From Sanghuangporus weigelae (taxonomy: Eukaryota > Basidiomycota > Agaricomycetes > Hymenochaetales > Hymenochaetaceae), in assembly GCA_033182465.1 (NCBI GenBank), contig CP137330.1, positions 1,468,501 to 1,532,500 on the forward strand: a DNA stretch of 64,000 bases. Reading direction: 5' to 3'. Positions 11,515-22,949 of this stretch are shown in pieces (the stretch's first letter is position 1; each line of letters starts with the position of its first letter). The notes under the pieces are model-generated. The model did not search any database. It was not told the origin of the DNA and worked only from the letters and a program-made list of their open reading frames with translations. Both the position numbers and the translations under genes were made by a program.

Positions 11515-12737
11515 ATGGAAGTAGCACAGCCCGAGCATTTCCGATGAGGCTGTAGGCTGGGCGATGATGCTCAAAAGATTCTTGTGAATCTGAGCCAATA
11601 CTACCCAGCGATTACACTTGCGAGTTATTCAGGAGTTTCATTAGCGACCCTGTACAGAGTTCTAGATTCTTACAGGTGGAATGACGATGTTCATGCGCAC
11701 AGACTCGTGGGTCCCGGAAGGCGAAGGCTTCTTGGATATGAGGACACGAGGGTGTGCGGTTGTGCTCATTCCATTTGATCTATATCAACTCTTCCACCAA
11801 GTTCCTTGTTGGCTCCTTGCAGTATCGCAATGATGCATACCTCGACAAACTACGAGATCAGATCCGAGAGAGACGTGGTTGAGACATTTTGCTTCCGACA
11901 ATATATCGAGCATTGACTCATGCGGGCTTCAGTCTAAAGTTGGTGAGGAGTGTGTTTCCATTCGGCGGGTGATGCATGGCGTGCTCACTTGCTAGTTCTT
12001 TAGATCTCGAAGAGAGCTTTGGAGAGAAGCAAACTGTTGCGTGCTCAGTACCTGGCCCGTATAGGTACTCACTATACCATGGATCAACTGGTCTTCATCG
12101 ACGAGAGTGCTGTGGACCGTCGCGTGTTTCATCGGGGTCAAGCATAGGCGCTGGAGGGTAGTCGAGCATGCCGAAAGCAGTTTTTTGTGCGCAAGACTAG
12201 GTGAGTTTGATCATGATGATGCTATCTAGTGTATAATTGAGTGGCACCTCAATTATCCAGGTACTCTCTCTTACCCGCTATCAGTATTGACGGCATGGTC
12301 GACTATGTGGTGGTTCAGGGTGCTTTCAACATGAGACTCTTCACAGAATTCATCTCAGGTCTTCTTGATAAGATGAACCACTTTCCTCTTCTGCAGTCAG
12401 TCATTATTATGGACAACTGCGCAATACACAAAGCTCCCGAGATCAGGGATCTTATAGAATCTAGGTCATTTGCATTCTCTGTTACTCATAGTGATTCGTC
12501 TGATCTGATCTCTCTTTGTCTAGAGGCACAAAGCTGGAATATCTGCCCCTGTACTCGCCCGACTTCAATCCGATTGAGCTCGCATTTTCTGTGATCAAGG
12601 CCAGGCTTCAAAGGCTGGGACAAAATGAGCAGAGTGGCGACTGGATCATTCGCCAGCTGTACACACAAGCATACTGCATTACTGCTCACGACAGTCACTC
12701 ATTCTTCCGTCATTCAAGGTATGATGTTCCGGAATGA
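11515..12737 (+). pseudogene. Tc1/mariner-type transposase, copy 1 (+)
   Basis: This copy is nearly identical to the minus-strand copy at 32,455-33,719. The segments in order are an HTH region (LSQYYPAITLASYSGVSL), a second DNA-binding segment, VFIDES near 12,098 (first catalytic Asp), SVIIMDNCAIHKAPE near 12,410 (second Asp) and SPDFNPIELAFS near 12,570 (Glu). Stops and frame changes occur: a TGA at codon 11 of the upstream ATG (11545-11547), and a TGA where copy 2 has CAA (Gln). Some gaps look like introns. It is probably inactive. It encodes TA-targeting chemistry of the type needed by the palindromic elements, but terminal sequences have not been matched. Confidence 0.85.
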
Positions 12738-12849
12738 AGTGTCAATCCTTTGCTATATGCATTACCGCTTGTGGTCAAATGTCAGCTATATACATACATA
12801 TATGTCTATGGTTGTAGATAGCTACTTTTATCCTTTTATCTGACCAGTT

Positions 12850-14860
12850 CAATTCTCTATTTGTTTAGATCATCTTTGACGAAGAGAAGCACACTTGCTG
12901 CGAGTGCGTGCGTCACCTGCACCTCATCTTCTGCTGCAAATTTGAGCAAGTCATCAAACAATAACTGTCCAAGTACAGGGTCGACGCGGACGTAACCTTG
13001 TTTCTTGAGAATCTCTGCAAACACCACGAAGTTTGATCAATCGCGGCCCCTCACAGGATCATCTTCGCAAGTCTTGAGCCAAATATTGATGAGTGGATAG
13101 TTTGGCATGACAGGGCGACGGGGGAACGCTATCTCTGAGTGTTGCTGGTATGTACGTGCTCGTTTTGAACGTGAATGTGAGCGCCTGTACCTTTCCTCCA
13201 ATATGGAACTCCCGCTGTCGGACCTCTACCGCCTGTAATGGTGGGCCCTTGATCAAGATCAGCTTCGGTAATGGCAGCGACTGTGCCTATGCCTGCTTCT
13301 GGAAGAAGACCTCGAGGAATGCCACCCATGACGACCACAGCATCTGGTCCGCCCTCGGCTTCTATGATTTTTGTGTTTCTTCGAGCGGTAAGAATAGGTA
13401 TCGGTACTGTCAGAGGACGGGGACTGATCGCATCCCTTTCTCGGTTGGACTGGAGGCAGCGACTTCTCACGAGCAATAGTATCGGGGCCGGTTTGATCAG
13501 AAGTTTGCTTTCTCTGCCTCGTATAATTGCTCATTTTGAATTGTTATAGGATTGCTGTAGTTGTCACTCCATGCGTGCCAGCCAACTGTCAGTTGACAAT
13601 GTCAATCCCGCCCTTCCCGGGAAGATAAACTGGAGACTAACCTTCATTCTGGCATGGTCGGCATACTAGTTAGCAGTATATTGCTGGTGTCGGCCGTCCG
13701 GATGAACAAAACAAACATCTTCCGTGTACTTATTGCAGGCAAGGTTTTGTTTTATCTCTCGTATAATCGGGGCGAGTATCTCCTCCTCAGTGACCTTCTT
13801 TTGGAATGGTGGATCTGTTGGGGCTGTTGAATTCTTCATTGTGGCCACAGCACCACGCTTTTGCGTTGTCTTTGAAAAGCTCGGGTAATAAGATAACAAG
13901 AACACTCTAGGTGACCTAACTAAACCTACTTTTCCTTCATTCATATCCTCAAAAACAATCTCGCAGGCAATATTTTCCTTCTTCTACTTCTTCTTTTGCT
14001 GTTGGATGTAATCCTGCATATCTGCTCTGAGTTCCCAAAGATCGTCGGTTGTTTTGATATACTTTCATGGCAATTTATTCCCATTCTTCTTGAACCAAGG
14101 TGCAGTATAGCCCAGTGCAACAGCTGCATAATGGCAATGTAGAATTTCAGCGACGTTTTTGCGTACATTGTACATGTTGTCAAGTGGCTGTATTGTCATT
14201 TTGTGTAAGGCATGCCTATCGTCAATGAGCACAGCGAATGGGTGATTTTTGGCCACAGTTTCCTTGGATTTCTGACTGCGCACAGGTGTCGATGTCATAA
14301 CATGAGAACTTTCCCTCTCACCTGAGAAAGGATCAGTATAATACAGGACTTTGATTAGTTTGTATATTCACCATTGACTTTATCTGATCCTGTCGGTGTT
14401 TGTTTCTCAGAAGGTGGAGGGGTTTCATGTACTGCCTCAATCTGATCATCACCACTGTCATCATCTATCGGGCCCACGATATCGAGCTGTGATGGTTCCT
14501 CTTCTTCGTAGAGGTAGGTCAAATCATTGCGGTCAATGGCTGCCGACCGCACCTCTGATCAAACATTCTGGTGGGCAATTCAGAAAGGCAGCACAGCAAC
14601 AAGGAAAAAATGGACATCCTTACCTCCTGATCCTGTCTTGTGAAATTTTCAGTGGCAACAACCCTCTTTGTTGGAGGTCGACCTCTTCTCCGCACCAGCA
14701 CATCGCTCTCGGGTATAGGGGCCGGATTCTTCCTGTTCTTCACCACTGTCAGTGCATCCTTTGCCTTCTCAGTAGGTTTTTTTGTCCGAGAGCCTCTGCC
14801 CTCAAGGGAGGATGGCTTAGAACAGCCGGCCGCTTTCCATGGCGACCTTCTGGGAAGCAT
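12850..14860 (-). pseudogene. Decayed gene for an AT-hook protein of unknown function
   Basis: Minus-strand exons can be followed from an ATG at 14860. The first exon is basic and carries an AT-hook core (RRRGRPPTKR, near 14,660). An intron with GTAAGG..GATCAG ends leads to an acidic exon (YLYEEEEPSQLDIVGPIDDD), and another intron leads to a globular exon at 14,298-14,065. Further left come a Ser/Arg-rich segment (13.2-13.5 kb) and a helical C-terminal segment (about 12,850-13,110). In-frame stops interrupt it: TGA after NKLP (near 14,065), TAG after QQQKKK (near 13,985) and TGA after VRGRD (near 13,035). These fit TGG-to-TGA and CGA-to-TGA changes. I do not know the family; it may be a nuclear protein or a transposon accessory gene. 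Confidence 0.5.
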
Positions 14861-15114
14861 GAAAACATGGGGAAAAAAGATACTCTGATTTTTGCCATAT
14901 TATATATGAGCATGCACTCTGACATAATTCGGTAAGCAATAATTCGCATATGTTGAGCAGCCTGCCGGCATCTTGTACATACAGGTACTGTGCACTCTGG
15001 TTGCGCCTCCCACTACGACATACATAGGGGGCGGCGTCGTTGCAACTGAGTTTCCATGGTTGAGGAGCGATACCAGCGACTTAGCGCTCTTGGCTATGAC
15101 TTATCAAGGTTTGA

Positions 15115-15130
15115 TTTTGGGGTATATAAA
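15115..15130. repeat. 16-bp target duplication, left copy
   Basis: TTTTGGGGTATATAAA lies directly against the first base of the left LTR and is repeated exactly at 28281-28296, directly after the last base of the right LTR. It contains a TATA box. Confidence 0.85.
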
Positions 15131-15441
15131 TGTGATGAATGGTAAAGTTCAGTCACACGAAAGATTTCTCTTGCACTCAGATCACTCCGTTACTGACTAG
15201 ATTAACCGTAGTATTAGAGTGGTAGTCGAGAGGGAAGAATCCCTCTTACATTTGCTATCTACCAGCTATATAAACTAAACTATACATGGGGGAAACGTGA
15301 AAACAAAAGCTAACTGAATGCATAGGATCATGATCACATAAGCTATTGGTAAGATACTTAGTAATAGGGTTCCACGTGTAACGTCTGCATTACGCTGCGG
15401 AATCCTACTTAGAAAAGTAGAGTGATGGTTACTTCATCACA
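15131..15441 (-). repeat. 3' LTR of the gypsy element
   Basis: Starts TGTGATGAATGG and ends TTCATCACA, giving perfect 9-bp terminal inverted repeats. It aligns end to end with 27970-28280. A purine-rich tract (GGAGGGCATA on the minus strand) adjoins it internally, as expected for a polypurine tract. Confidence 0.9.
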
Positions 15442-16048
15442 TATGCCCTCCAGAACTTGTTTACAAGTTCTCATAGTAAAGTAGCATAATGGAATAAACA
15501 TAATCTATACATAGAGCATATATTTCCAGTGTGAATCCATAAAAACGGCATAAAACATATGTAAAACAAGTCGATTAGGCAAACGATCGACTTCGCTGAT
15601 CATTTCCGTAAAAAGAGTTTATATAAGCAGCATAGAGGAAAGTAGCACACATATCACATCTCGCGCAGCAGTGTACTATTAACGTTACTTGTCCTTAATC
15701 CTTCATGTCGTTGTCACCAAAGAGGGGCTCTTCTGGTATCGGAGTAAAACTATGTGCAGGGACATTAGGAAACGACGAGCCGGTCATTGGTAAATTGATG
15801 GACTTCGGGGTCATGGAGGTCATCAAAGTACTTGGCGTAGTATCGACGACCCGTGCTGTGAATTGCAAGTGGGTGAGTACTTTTGGGGCCTATACGGAGG
15901 GTTGACTTGGCCCTTCAAACTTGGACGAGCTTGCGAGATTTGGAAGAACGGCAGGGCGAATCAATGAAAGTGTGGTATCATCCCCCACTCTCGGTTCGTC
16001 AGGCTGCTTTTCGATTCCTGGGGCGAGTTTACGTTGGGCTGCCTGGTT
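15442..16048. other. 3' internal region of the gypsy element without a supported frame
   Basis: Lies between the last retroelement frame and the 3' LTR. It contains the putative polypurine tract next to the LTR. The plus-strand open frames here show no recognisable features. Confidence 0.4.
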
Positions 16049-16740
16049 TCAACGACTATATGGGGTACTACCTTCTCGGAAACGAGCCTCACAGACTTTC
16101 AAACCTTGATTCAAGGCAAGATTCTTGCGTCTTGAATAATTGAAATGGTTCTGGATCGCTTCAGCGAGGTGCCTCAGGTCTGCAAATGGTGGCAGGGCTG
16201 CCAATGCATAAAAATCTGGTATGTGTCCATTATACAACCTGCGTATGATTAAATAATGTTCTGGTTGGTTGACACCAGGTGGGATCGAGTTCGTCTCGAT
16301 GTATCGATGGAATTCGAATACCTTCTTCAATTCAGCGGCCAGGAATACATATGATGTGGACGTGGCCATGTCAAACATTGCCCAGGACTGGGTGATTGGG
16401 CCTGCATCCGGTTCAGTGAACCTTTCTGGAGGTACACTCAGGACATTCGAGTTTGGAGCGAAGAAGTTGACGGTTAGAGTCCATAGTAAGTGTTTTGACT
16501 ATTCTTCTGAACTTCTTCCAGTGCTTCTTATATGAGTCCTTCAGTTGGTACATGTTGTTTACGTGCTGAGAGACTAAAGTTGCCTCATGCTCTACCTGAA
16601 TGGTATGTACAGTTATCTGTGGATCATCTGTGTCCGGCTCATCATTCCCCATAGGTAGGTTCTCTATAGAATCGACACCCAAAACCTCGAGGTATGTATT
16701 AAGTGCCTCAAGATGCTTTACTTTCTTGTATGGAAGCCAT
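16049..16740 (-). pseudogene. Extra frame downstream of integrase in the gypsy element
   Basis: Two minus-strand frames (16682-16413 and 16378-16049) follow the integrase C-terminus. The first begins with the tail of a chromodomain-like region and reads MGVDSIENLPMGNDEPDTDD. The second contains FLAAELKKVFEFHRYIETN. They match no enzyme of the retroelement. They may be a C-terminal extension of Pol with a targeting role. Confidence 0.45.
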
Positions 16741-17990
16741 GTGTGGTCTCCGGCTTTCTATATTACTTTGAACAATGAATCTGTACCTTTCCTATAATGG
16801 GTATCTATCGATTCGACAACCCATTCATTAGTACTGTCCTCCAGATTGGTTACTTGACTAACATCCCTTCCAGGAAACAATCTGTTGTCATTCAGCATGT
16901 GTATTCTCAGCAAAGATGCGTGAAAAATGGGGTGTATACCTCGATTTTTCAAACTTCTAGGTAAGTCGATCTCATATAAATTGTTTCCAGCGACCCTAAG
17001 TACCTTATAGGGTCCTATGAACTTTGGCACTAGTTTTTGTGCACGTTGCTTCGGTAAGTTTATGTTCTTTGTTGATAGATACACTAAATCTCCAATTTCG
17101 AATGGTGACATCCGCCGATGTCTGTTAGCTTGCCTCGTTTGTTTCACTCTAGCTTGTAAGATGGAATCGTGTGCTGACATAATTGCTTCTTTCAACTTCA
17201 AGGCAAAAGTTCTTACCCCTGGGTACTCGTCTTGGCTCGGATCATTCTATGATATGGAACGAGGCATTCTTCCATAGTTCAGGAAGAACGGTGCATAACT
17301 AGTTGTTTCCGATTATGCAGAATTGACTGCAAACTCAATCATAGGTAATTTCATTACCCAATCCTTCTGGTTTGGTGAAATGCACTGTCTCAGCATCTGA
17401 GCGATCGTTTTATTCATTCGCTCAGTTGCTCCATCAGTTTGTGGATGGTAAGCACTTGATAGTTTCAATCTTACGTTCAACAACTTATTCAAGTGTTTCC
17501 ACAGTGTACTCGTGAATAATGATCCTCGATCGCTTACAATTGATTCAGGTAAGCCATGCAATTTGTATACATTTTCGAAGATTAACTCAGCAAATTCCTT
17601 TGCTCTGTTCGTTTGCTTACAGGGTATCAAGTGAACCATTCCAGTAAGTAAACATACAATCATGCATATCATATCAAATGAACTAAGTTGATTCTTGGAT
17701 TCAGGAAACGGTCCTATGAAATCCATACCAATAGTTTGCCAAGGCCATGTTGGTGCATTCAATGGATTCAACAATCCATATGGTCTTTGGTGATTGGGCT
17801 TAGAAGTCTTACAGGTATGACATGAATCACAATATGAGCTAATATCTGATACCATTTCTTTCCACCAGACTTAGTCTCTCAGATATTGCAATGTTTTCCA
17901 TGCACCCAAGTGTGCAAGAATTGAATGTGTGTGTTCAATTACAACTTCTCGTGCACTTCTGTTGTTGATCAGAATTTTGGGTATACATAG
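16680..17990 (-). pseudogene. Gypsy integrase with GPY/F module, broken
   Basis: The zinc-binding H-H-C-C region is visible near 17,820-17,930 (HSILAH and CDSCHTC) with a TAA inside it. The catalytic core follows with MDFIGPFP (first Asp, near 17,725), SDRGSLF (second Asp, near 17,520) and ATERMNKT (Glu, near 17,425). Another break near 17,300 precedes the C-terminal part, which has the GPY/F motif KFIGPYKVLRV near 17,010. A chromodomain-like tail (EWVVESIDTHYRKG, then HTWLPYKKVKHLEAL) runs to about 16,680 with one stop at 16,758. Confidence 0.85.
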
Positions 17991-18011
17991 CAGGTATCTC
18001 TTACCCTCCCG

Positions 18012-21000
18012 TCAAAATATTAATCCATTTTCGATGTGGAAAGTTTTGTAGTGAGCAGGGTTCTCAAGGATCAGTTTGAAAAACTGATCTTCATGAAATT
18101 GGTTCTTCAAACAGTTTGGAAACTGCATCTGTGGTTGGGCTTGTGCAATTACATCAGTAAGTGTCGGTTCTACTGATTGTTGCAAATTTTGAGTGTCTGA
18201 TTGTATTGTAGGAAATTGTGGATCAATGGTATCCATTTCCTTGCCTGTATACGTTGAAGTCGCGACTTGCGAAGGTTCAGAGTGGATCGGCGTATAAGAA
18301 CGATCCTGGATCGTCTTACCATTCTGAGTAATCATCTGTGATGGTGAACTGGTATGTCGATCATTTTGCTGAGATGCGTTTGGATTCCGAATTCTCAAAG
18401 TTACTTTCTTAATTTGTGATGTTTGCCTTTCGCCCTCCAGTTCTCTGGGCATGTTATCTTGCTGTTCGCCTCTCTTGAAAGTAATTCTAAGCTTTCTGGG
18501 TACACTGGAAACCGTGTTTATGGTTCGATCCTCGGTTTCCTGAAGTGGTATGGAGTACACTTCAAGTACATTTATGGGATTGATCAGTATCGGACTTGTA
18601 CCTTTGTTTTCAAGGCGGCGCAATATTGATACGTCATTGTCATCAATCTGGTTCGTGTATTCTAATCGTGTTTGCACTGTACCAGGTAAGTCTTCTGCAT
18701 AGATTTGAGATAACGCATCTGCTAAGATGTTTTCGGTTCCTGCTACATAGATTACTTCAAAATTGAAGTCTGAAAATTTCTCTATCCATCTAGCCTGCCT
18801 ACCACTTAGATTCGGCTGTTCGAATAAGTGTTACAGTGGTTTGTGGTCCATAAACCATCAAAAATGTGCACCTTGCAGTAAGTTTTTGTGTCTGAGCATA
18901 GTTTCGACTCCTGCTAACAGTTCTTTGTCATGTACAGGATAATTCTGCTGTGCAGAATTCAACTTAGCAGAATAAAATACAGCAACCTTTGCATCTCGCC
19001 AGTCATCTCCTTGACTGATTATTCCTCCAATTCCAGTGTGAGAAGCATCTGTAGTTACATTGATTGGAGGTGAGTTCTTGCCATACTATAAAACTACACG
19101 ATGATGATTTTGAAAATCATGTACTAATTTGACAATTTGGTCAAACACTTGCTGTTCAGTATAAGACCATCGGAATCGAGAAGTCTCACCCAAAATATTG
19201 GTGAGTACTCCCATTGGTATTCTCAATTGTGGAATATTCAGTGCTAAGTATCCTACTGCACCCAGGAATCGTTTCAACGAATCCTTACTGCTCACTACCT
19301 TCTATTTCTAAATAGAATCTATTTTATGTGGGTTTATCCTGATACCGTTATCATCAACTATATGTCCTAATATGCGTAATTCTGATTGAAACAGTTGCAT
19401 CTTGTGTTTGCTAAGGTAAAACTGTTCTTTATACAAAATGTCGATAACAATTTTCAGATGTCGAATATGATCCTCAACCGTATCAGAATATATCACCAGG
19501 TCATCAAGATAGATATCCATCCAATCTCTCAGATATGGTTGAAAGATGTGATTCATTAGAGCTTGGTACGTCGCTCCACTATTGCAATCTCTCAATTGCA
19601 TTACTTGACTAACCATTGTACCATCCGGTGTATTGAATATAGTTCTCGATACATGCTCTGGGACGACCCGAATTTGCTCGTAAGCATCCTTTCCATCTAT
19701 TAGTGACCTGTATTTCTTACAGCTAGTTGCAAAATTGTTGGCAATCACGTGATTTCACCACTTTTCTCGCCATGAGAGCATCAAAACACAGATAAAATCA
19801 TATCTCACCCAAATCTCAACGGTTTCACATCATCTAAGTTGCTAAATTCATCTTTTCGAAAGGGCTTTCGCTAAGGAAAAACTAACAAGAAAATAGAGCA
19901 AAAAAGGACCCCAAAATAGTGAAAATATCGTTTTTTGCCTTTTCCTTGCATGTGCATTTTTTTCTGTGATCCCTGCTGGTCCAGCACCTCCCCAAAGCTA
20001 TCCAGAATGATAATATGATTATAAAATGAATTTACAAACTGAGTTTGAGTTGAATTGTGTACCAGAATGTGCTGCTTTGAGGCATGCCTGAATCACTCAA
20101 AACTCATCATTTCCCCCTAGCCTCCCAGGCTGCAGGAAAAATTCTTACAGGCCAGATTTATGCATGTAAATTCATTTTAGGTGTAATAGACTAGGTTTGT
20201 GCACTAGCTAGGGCCTCAGCATCCACTGATGAGCTGGGCTGAACAAGTGTTTCTAGTTGTATGCACTATTCTAGACAGCATCTCCTCAGCTCACCAGTGG
20301 ATGCTGAGGCCCTAGCTAGTGCACAAACCTAGTCTATTACACCTAAAATGAATTTACATGCATAAATCTGGCCTGTAAGAATTTTTCCTGCAGCCTGGGA
20401 GGCTAGGGGGAAATGATGAGTTTTGAGTGATTCAGGCATGCCTCAAAGCAGCACATTCTGGTACACAATCCAACTCAAACTCAGTCTGTAAATTCATTTT
20501 ATAATCATATTATCATTCTGGATAGCTTTGGGGAGGTGCTGGACCAGCAGGGATCACAGAAAAAAATGCACATGTAAGGAAGAGGCAAAAAATGATATTT
20601 TCGCCATTTTGGGGTCCTTTTTTGCTCTATTTTCTTGTTAGTTTTTCCTAAGCAAAAGCCCTTTTAAAAAGATGAATTTAGCAACTTAGATGATGTGAAA
20701 CCGTTGAGATTTGGGTGAGATATGATTTTATCTGTGTTTTGATGCTCTCATAGCGAGAAAAGTGGTGAAATCACGTGATTGCCAACAATTTTGCAACTAG
20801 CTGTAGATGCAACTCTACGAAGTACAGATTCAATGTCAGGCAATGGTGAAGATAATTTTTGAGTGTTCGTGTTCCGATCTCGTAAGTCTACAACTGTTCT
20901 CAATCAAATTGGCTCGTCTTTATTCTTACGAGGTTTTTGCAGCAATAACATTGGCATTGTGTTTGAACCGGTAACTACTTTCCGTCTTTCACTCTGAATG

Positions 21001-21080
21001 TAGTCCTTACATTTTTCTTTCCATTAGTCTCTCAAGGGATCTGGATATGTCGAACGACAAAATTTATATTTCTTATTCTC
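18012..21080 (-). pseudogene. Gypsy reverse transcriptase-RNase H, broken and split by copy B
   Basis: The reverse transcriptase has SLIDGKDAYEQIRV near 19,690 and the catalytic MDIYLDDLVIYSD near 19,510. The upstream end (PLPDIESVLRRVAS) lies beyond the insertion, at 20,805-20,870. RNase H shows the tail motif AGTENILADALS near 18,720 and HDKELLAG near 18,930. Stops (TGA and TAA) lie around FMDHKPL near 18,850, and other breaks are near 19,090 and 19,305. A connection-type region at 18,677-18,012 links to integrase. Removing element B with one TA makes the reverse transcriptase frame continuous. Confidence 0.88.
19720..20803. mobile_element. Palindromic TA-foldback element, copy B (1,084 bp)
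   Basis: Flanked by TA at 19718-19719 and 20804-20805. Both arms carry the same alpha-type segment (GCTTAGGAAAAACTAACAAG or close). Loop type 1, forward orientation. Inserted in the reverse transcriptase of the gypsy element. Confidence 0.93.
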
Positions 21081-21088
21081 GTCTATTA

Positions 21089-22172
21089 CAGCTAGTTGCA
21101 AAATTGTTGGCAATCACATGATTTCACCACTTTTCTCGCTATGAGAGTCTCAAAACACAGATAGAATCATATCTCACCCAAATATCAACGGTTTTACATC
21201 ATCTAAGTTGCTAAATTCATCTTTTTGAAAGGGCTTTCATTTAGGAAAAACAATCGAGAAAATAGAGCAAAAAATGACCCTAAAATGGCGAAAATATCAT
21301 TTTTTGCCTCTTCCTTGCATATGCATTTTTTTCTGTGATCCCTGCTGGTCCAGCACCTCCCCAAAGCTATCCAGAATGATAATATGATTATAAAATGAAT
21401 TTACAGACTGAGTTTGAGTTGAATTGTGTACCAGAATGTGCTGCTTTGAGGCATGCCTGAATCACTCAAAACTCATCATTTCCCCCTAGCCTCCCAGGCT
21501 GCAGGAAAAATTCTTACAGGCCAGATTTATGCATGTAAATTCATTTTAGGTGTAATAGACTAGGTTTGTGCACTAGCTAGGGCCTCAACATCCACTGGTG
21601 AGCTGGGGAGATGCTGTCTAGAATAGTGCATACAACTAGAAACATTTGTTCAGCCCAGCTCACCAGTGGATGCTGAGGCCCTAGCTAGTGCACAAACCTA
21701 GTCTATTACATCTAAAATGAATTTACATGCATGAATCTGGCCTGTAAGAATTTTTCCTGCAGCCTGGGAGGCTAGGGGGAAATGATGAGTTTTGAGTGAT
21801 TCAGGCATGCCTCAAAGCAGCACATTCTGGTACACAATTCAACTCAAACTCAGTCTGTAAATTCATTTTATAATCATATTATCATTCTGGATAGCTTTGG
21901 GGAGGTGCTGGACCAGCAGGGATCACAGAAAAAAATGCACATGTAAGGAAGAGGCAAAAAATGATATTTTCGCCATTTTGGGGTCATTTTTTGCTCTATT
22001 TTCTCGGTTGTTTTTCCTAAACGAAAGCCCTTTCGAAAAGATGAATTTAGCAACTTGGATGATGTGAAACCATTGAGATTTGGGTGAGATATGATTTTAT
22101 CTGTGTTTTGAGGCTCTCATGGCGAGAAAAGTGGTGAAATCACGTGATTGCCAACAATTTTGCAACTAGCTG
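21089..22172. mobile_element. Palindromic TA-foldback element, copy C (1,084 bp)
   Basis: Flanked by TA at 21087-21088 and 22173-22174. Both arms are gamma-type (TTTAGGAAAAACAA). Loop type 1 but inverted relative to copies A and B. Inserted just upstream of the reverse transcriptase region; the gypsy frame is open across the empty site. Confidence 0.93.
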
Positions 22173-22174
22173 TA

Positions 22175-22928
22175 AAGGAATAGAATGGTTTATGGCCTGA
22201 AGTGGTGGTAAGGAAGTTTGCGAAGCATCCTTGAACAGATCTCGTGCATATTCCTTAATTTCTAGCCTGCATTTCTCGAGTTCGCGTTTGTAAGTATCAA
22301 TTACCATTGAAGAAAGGTTTGTGACTTGCTCACCTTCCAATGGTAATGGATCCAAACTTTCGATCCAAATTCTTGGTTGGTTGAATCAAATTGAAACTTT
22401 GTGTTGGTACAAAAATGGTGTTCCTAGGATGATATCGTAGTTGTCCAGGTTTATTATGTCGAAATGTCTTTTACATTTCACACTTCTGAACTTGAGTTCT
22501 GCCAAGGTACAGTAATTTATTTTTGTTCTTGAACCTTGGGCTGCCAATTGTACTGCTAATGGTTTCACTAGTGGGATTTGCCTCAAACCTATCTAATCCG
22601 CAAATTTCGTTGATACAAAATCTGCAAGTGATCCTGAATCAATCAGAGCTCTTGCTGGCTGTCCTTCAAGATGTACTATTACGACTATAGGGTTTGGAAT
22701 ACTTCTCTTGAAGTCTTTTGCGTACGCAGATGTCCTTTCGAGCAGGGGTACAGATTGTAAGTTCTTCATAGTCTGTACAGTGTTTATAGAGTGACTACTG
22801 ACAGTAGATTCGTCCATAATCTTTGTCACAGCAGTTTCATTCACTCGCTCCAAGATACCATGTACTAGGTAAGCTATTGTGCCATGTACAAAGTACTCGC
22901 ATTCATCTTCCGAGTAACCTCGTAACAA
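22175..22928 (-). pseudogene. Gypsy aspartic protease and spacer region, broken
   Basis: The frame 22928-22593 ends in ALIDSGSLADFVSTKF, which carries the DSG catalytic triad of a retropepsin. A TAG at 22593-22595 cuts it. The following frame 22586-22386 (RSVKCKRHFDIINLDNYDIILGTPFLYQ) is the second half of the protease fold, where I/L-L-G-T-P-F-L is typical. The stretch 22,355-22,175 leads into the reverse transcriptase and is cut by element C. Confidence 0.85.
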
Positions 22929-22949
22929 GTTGATAACTTGTTGGCTATT

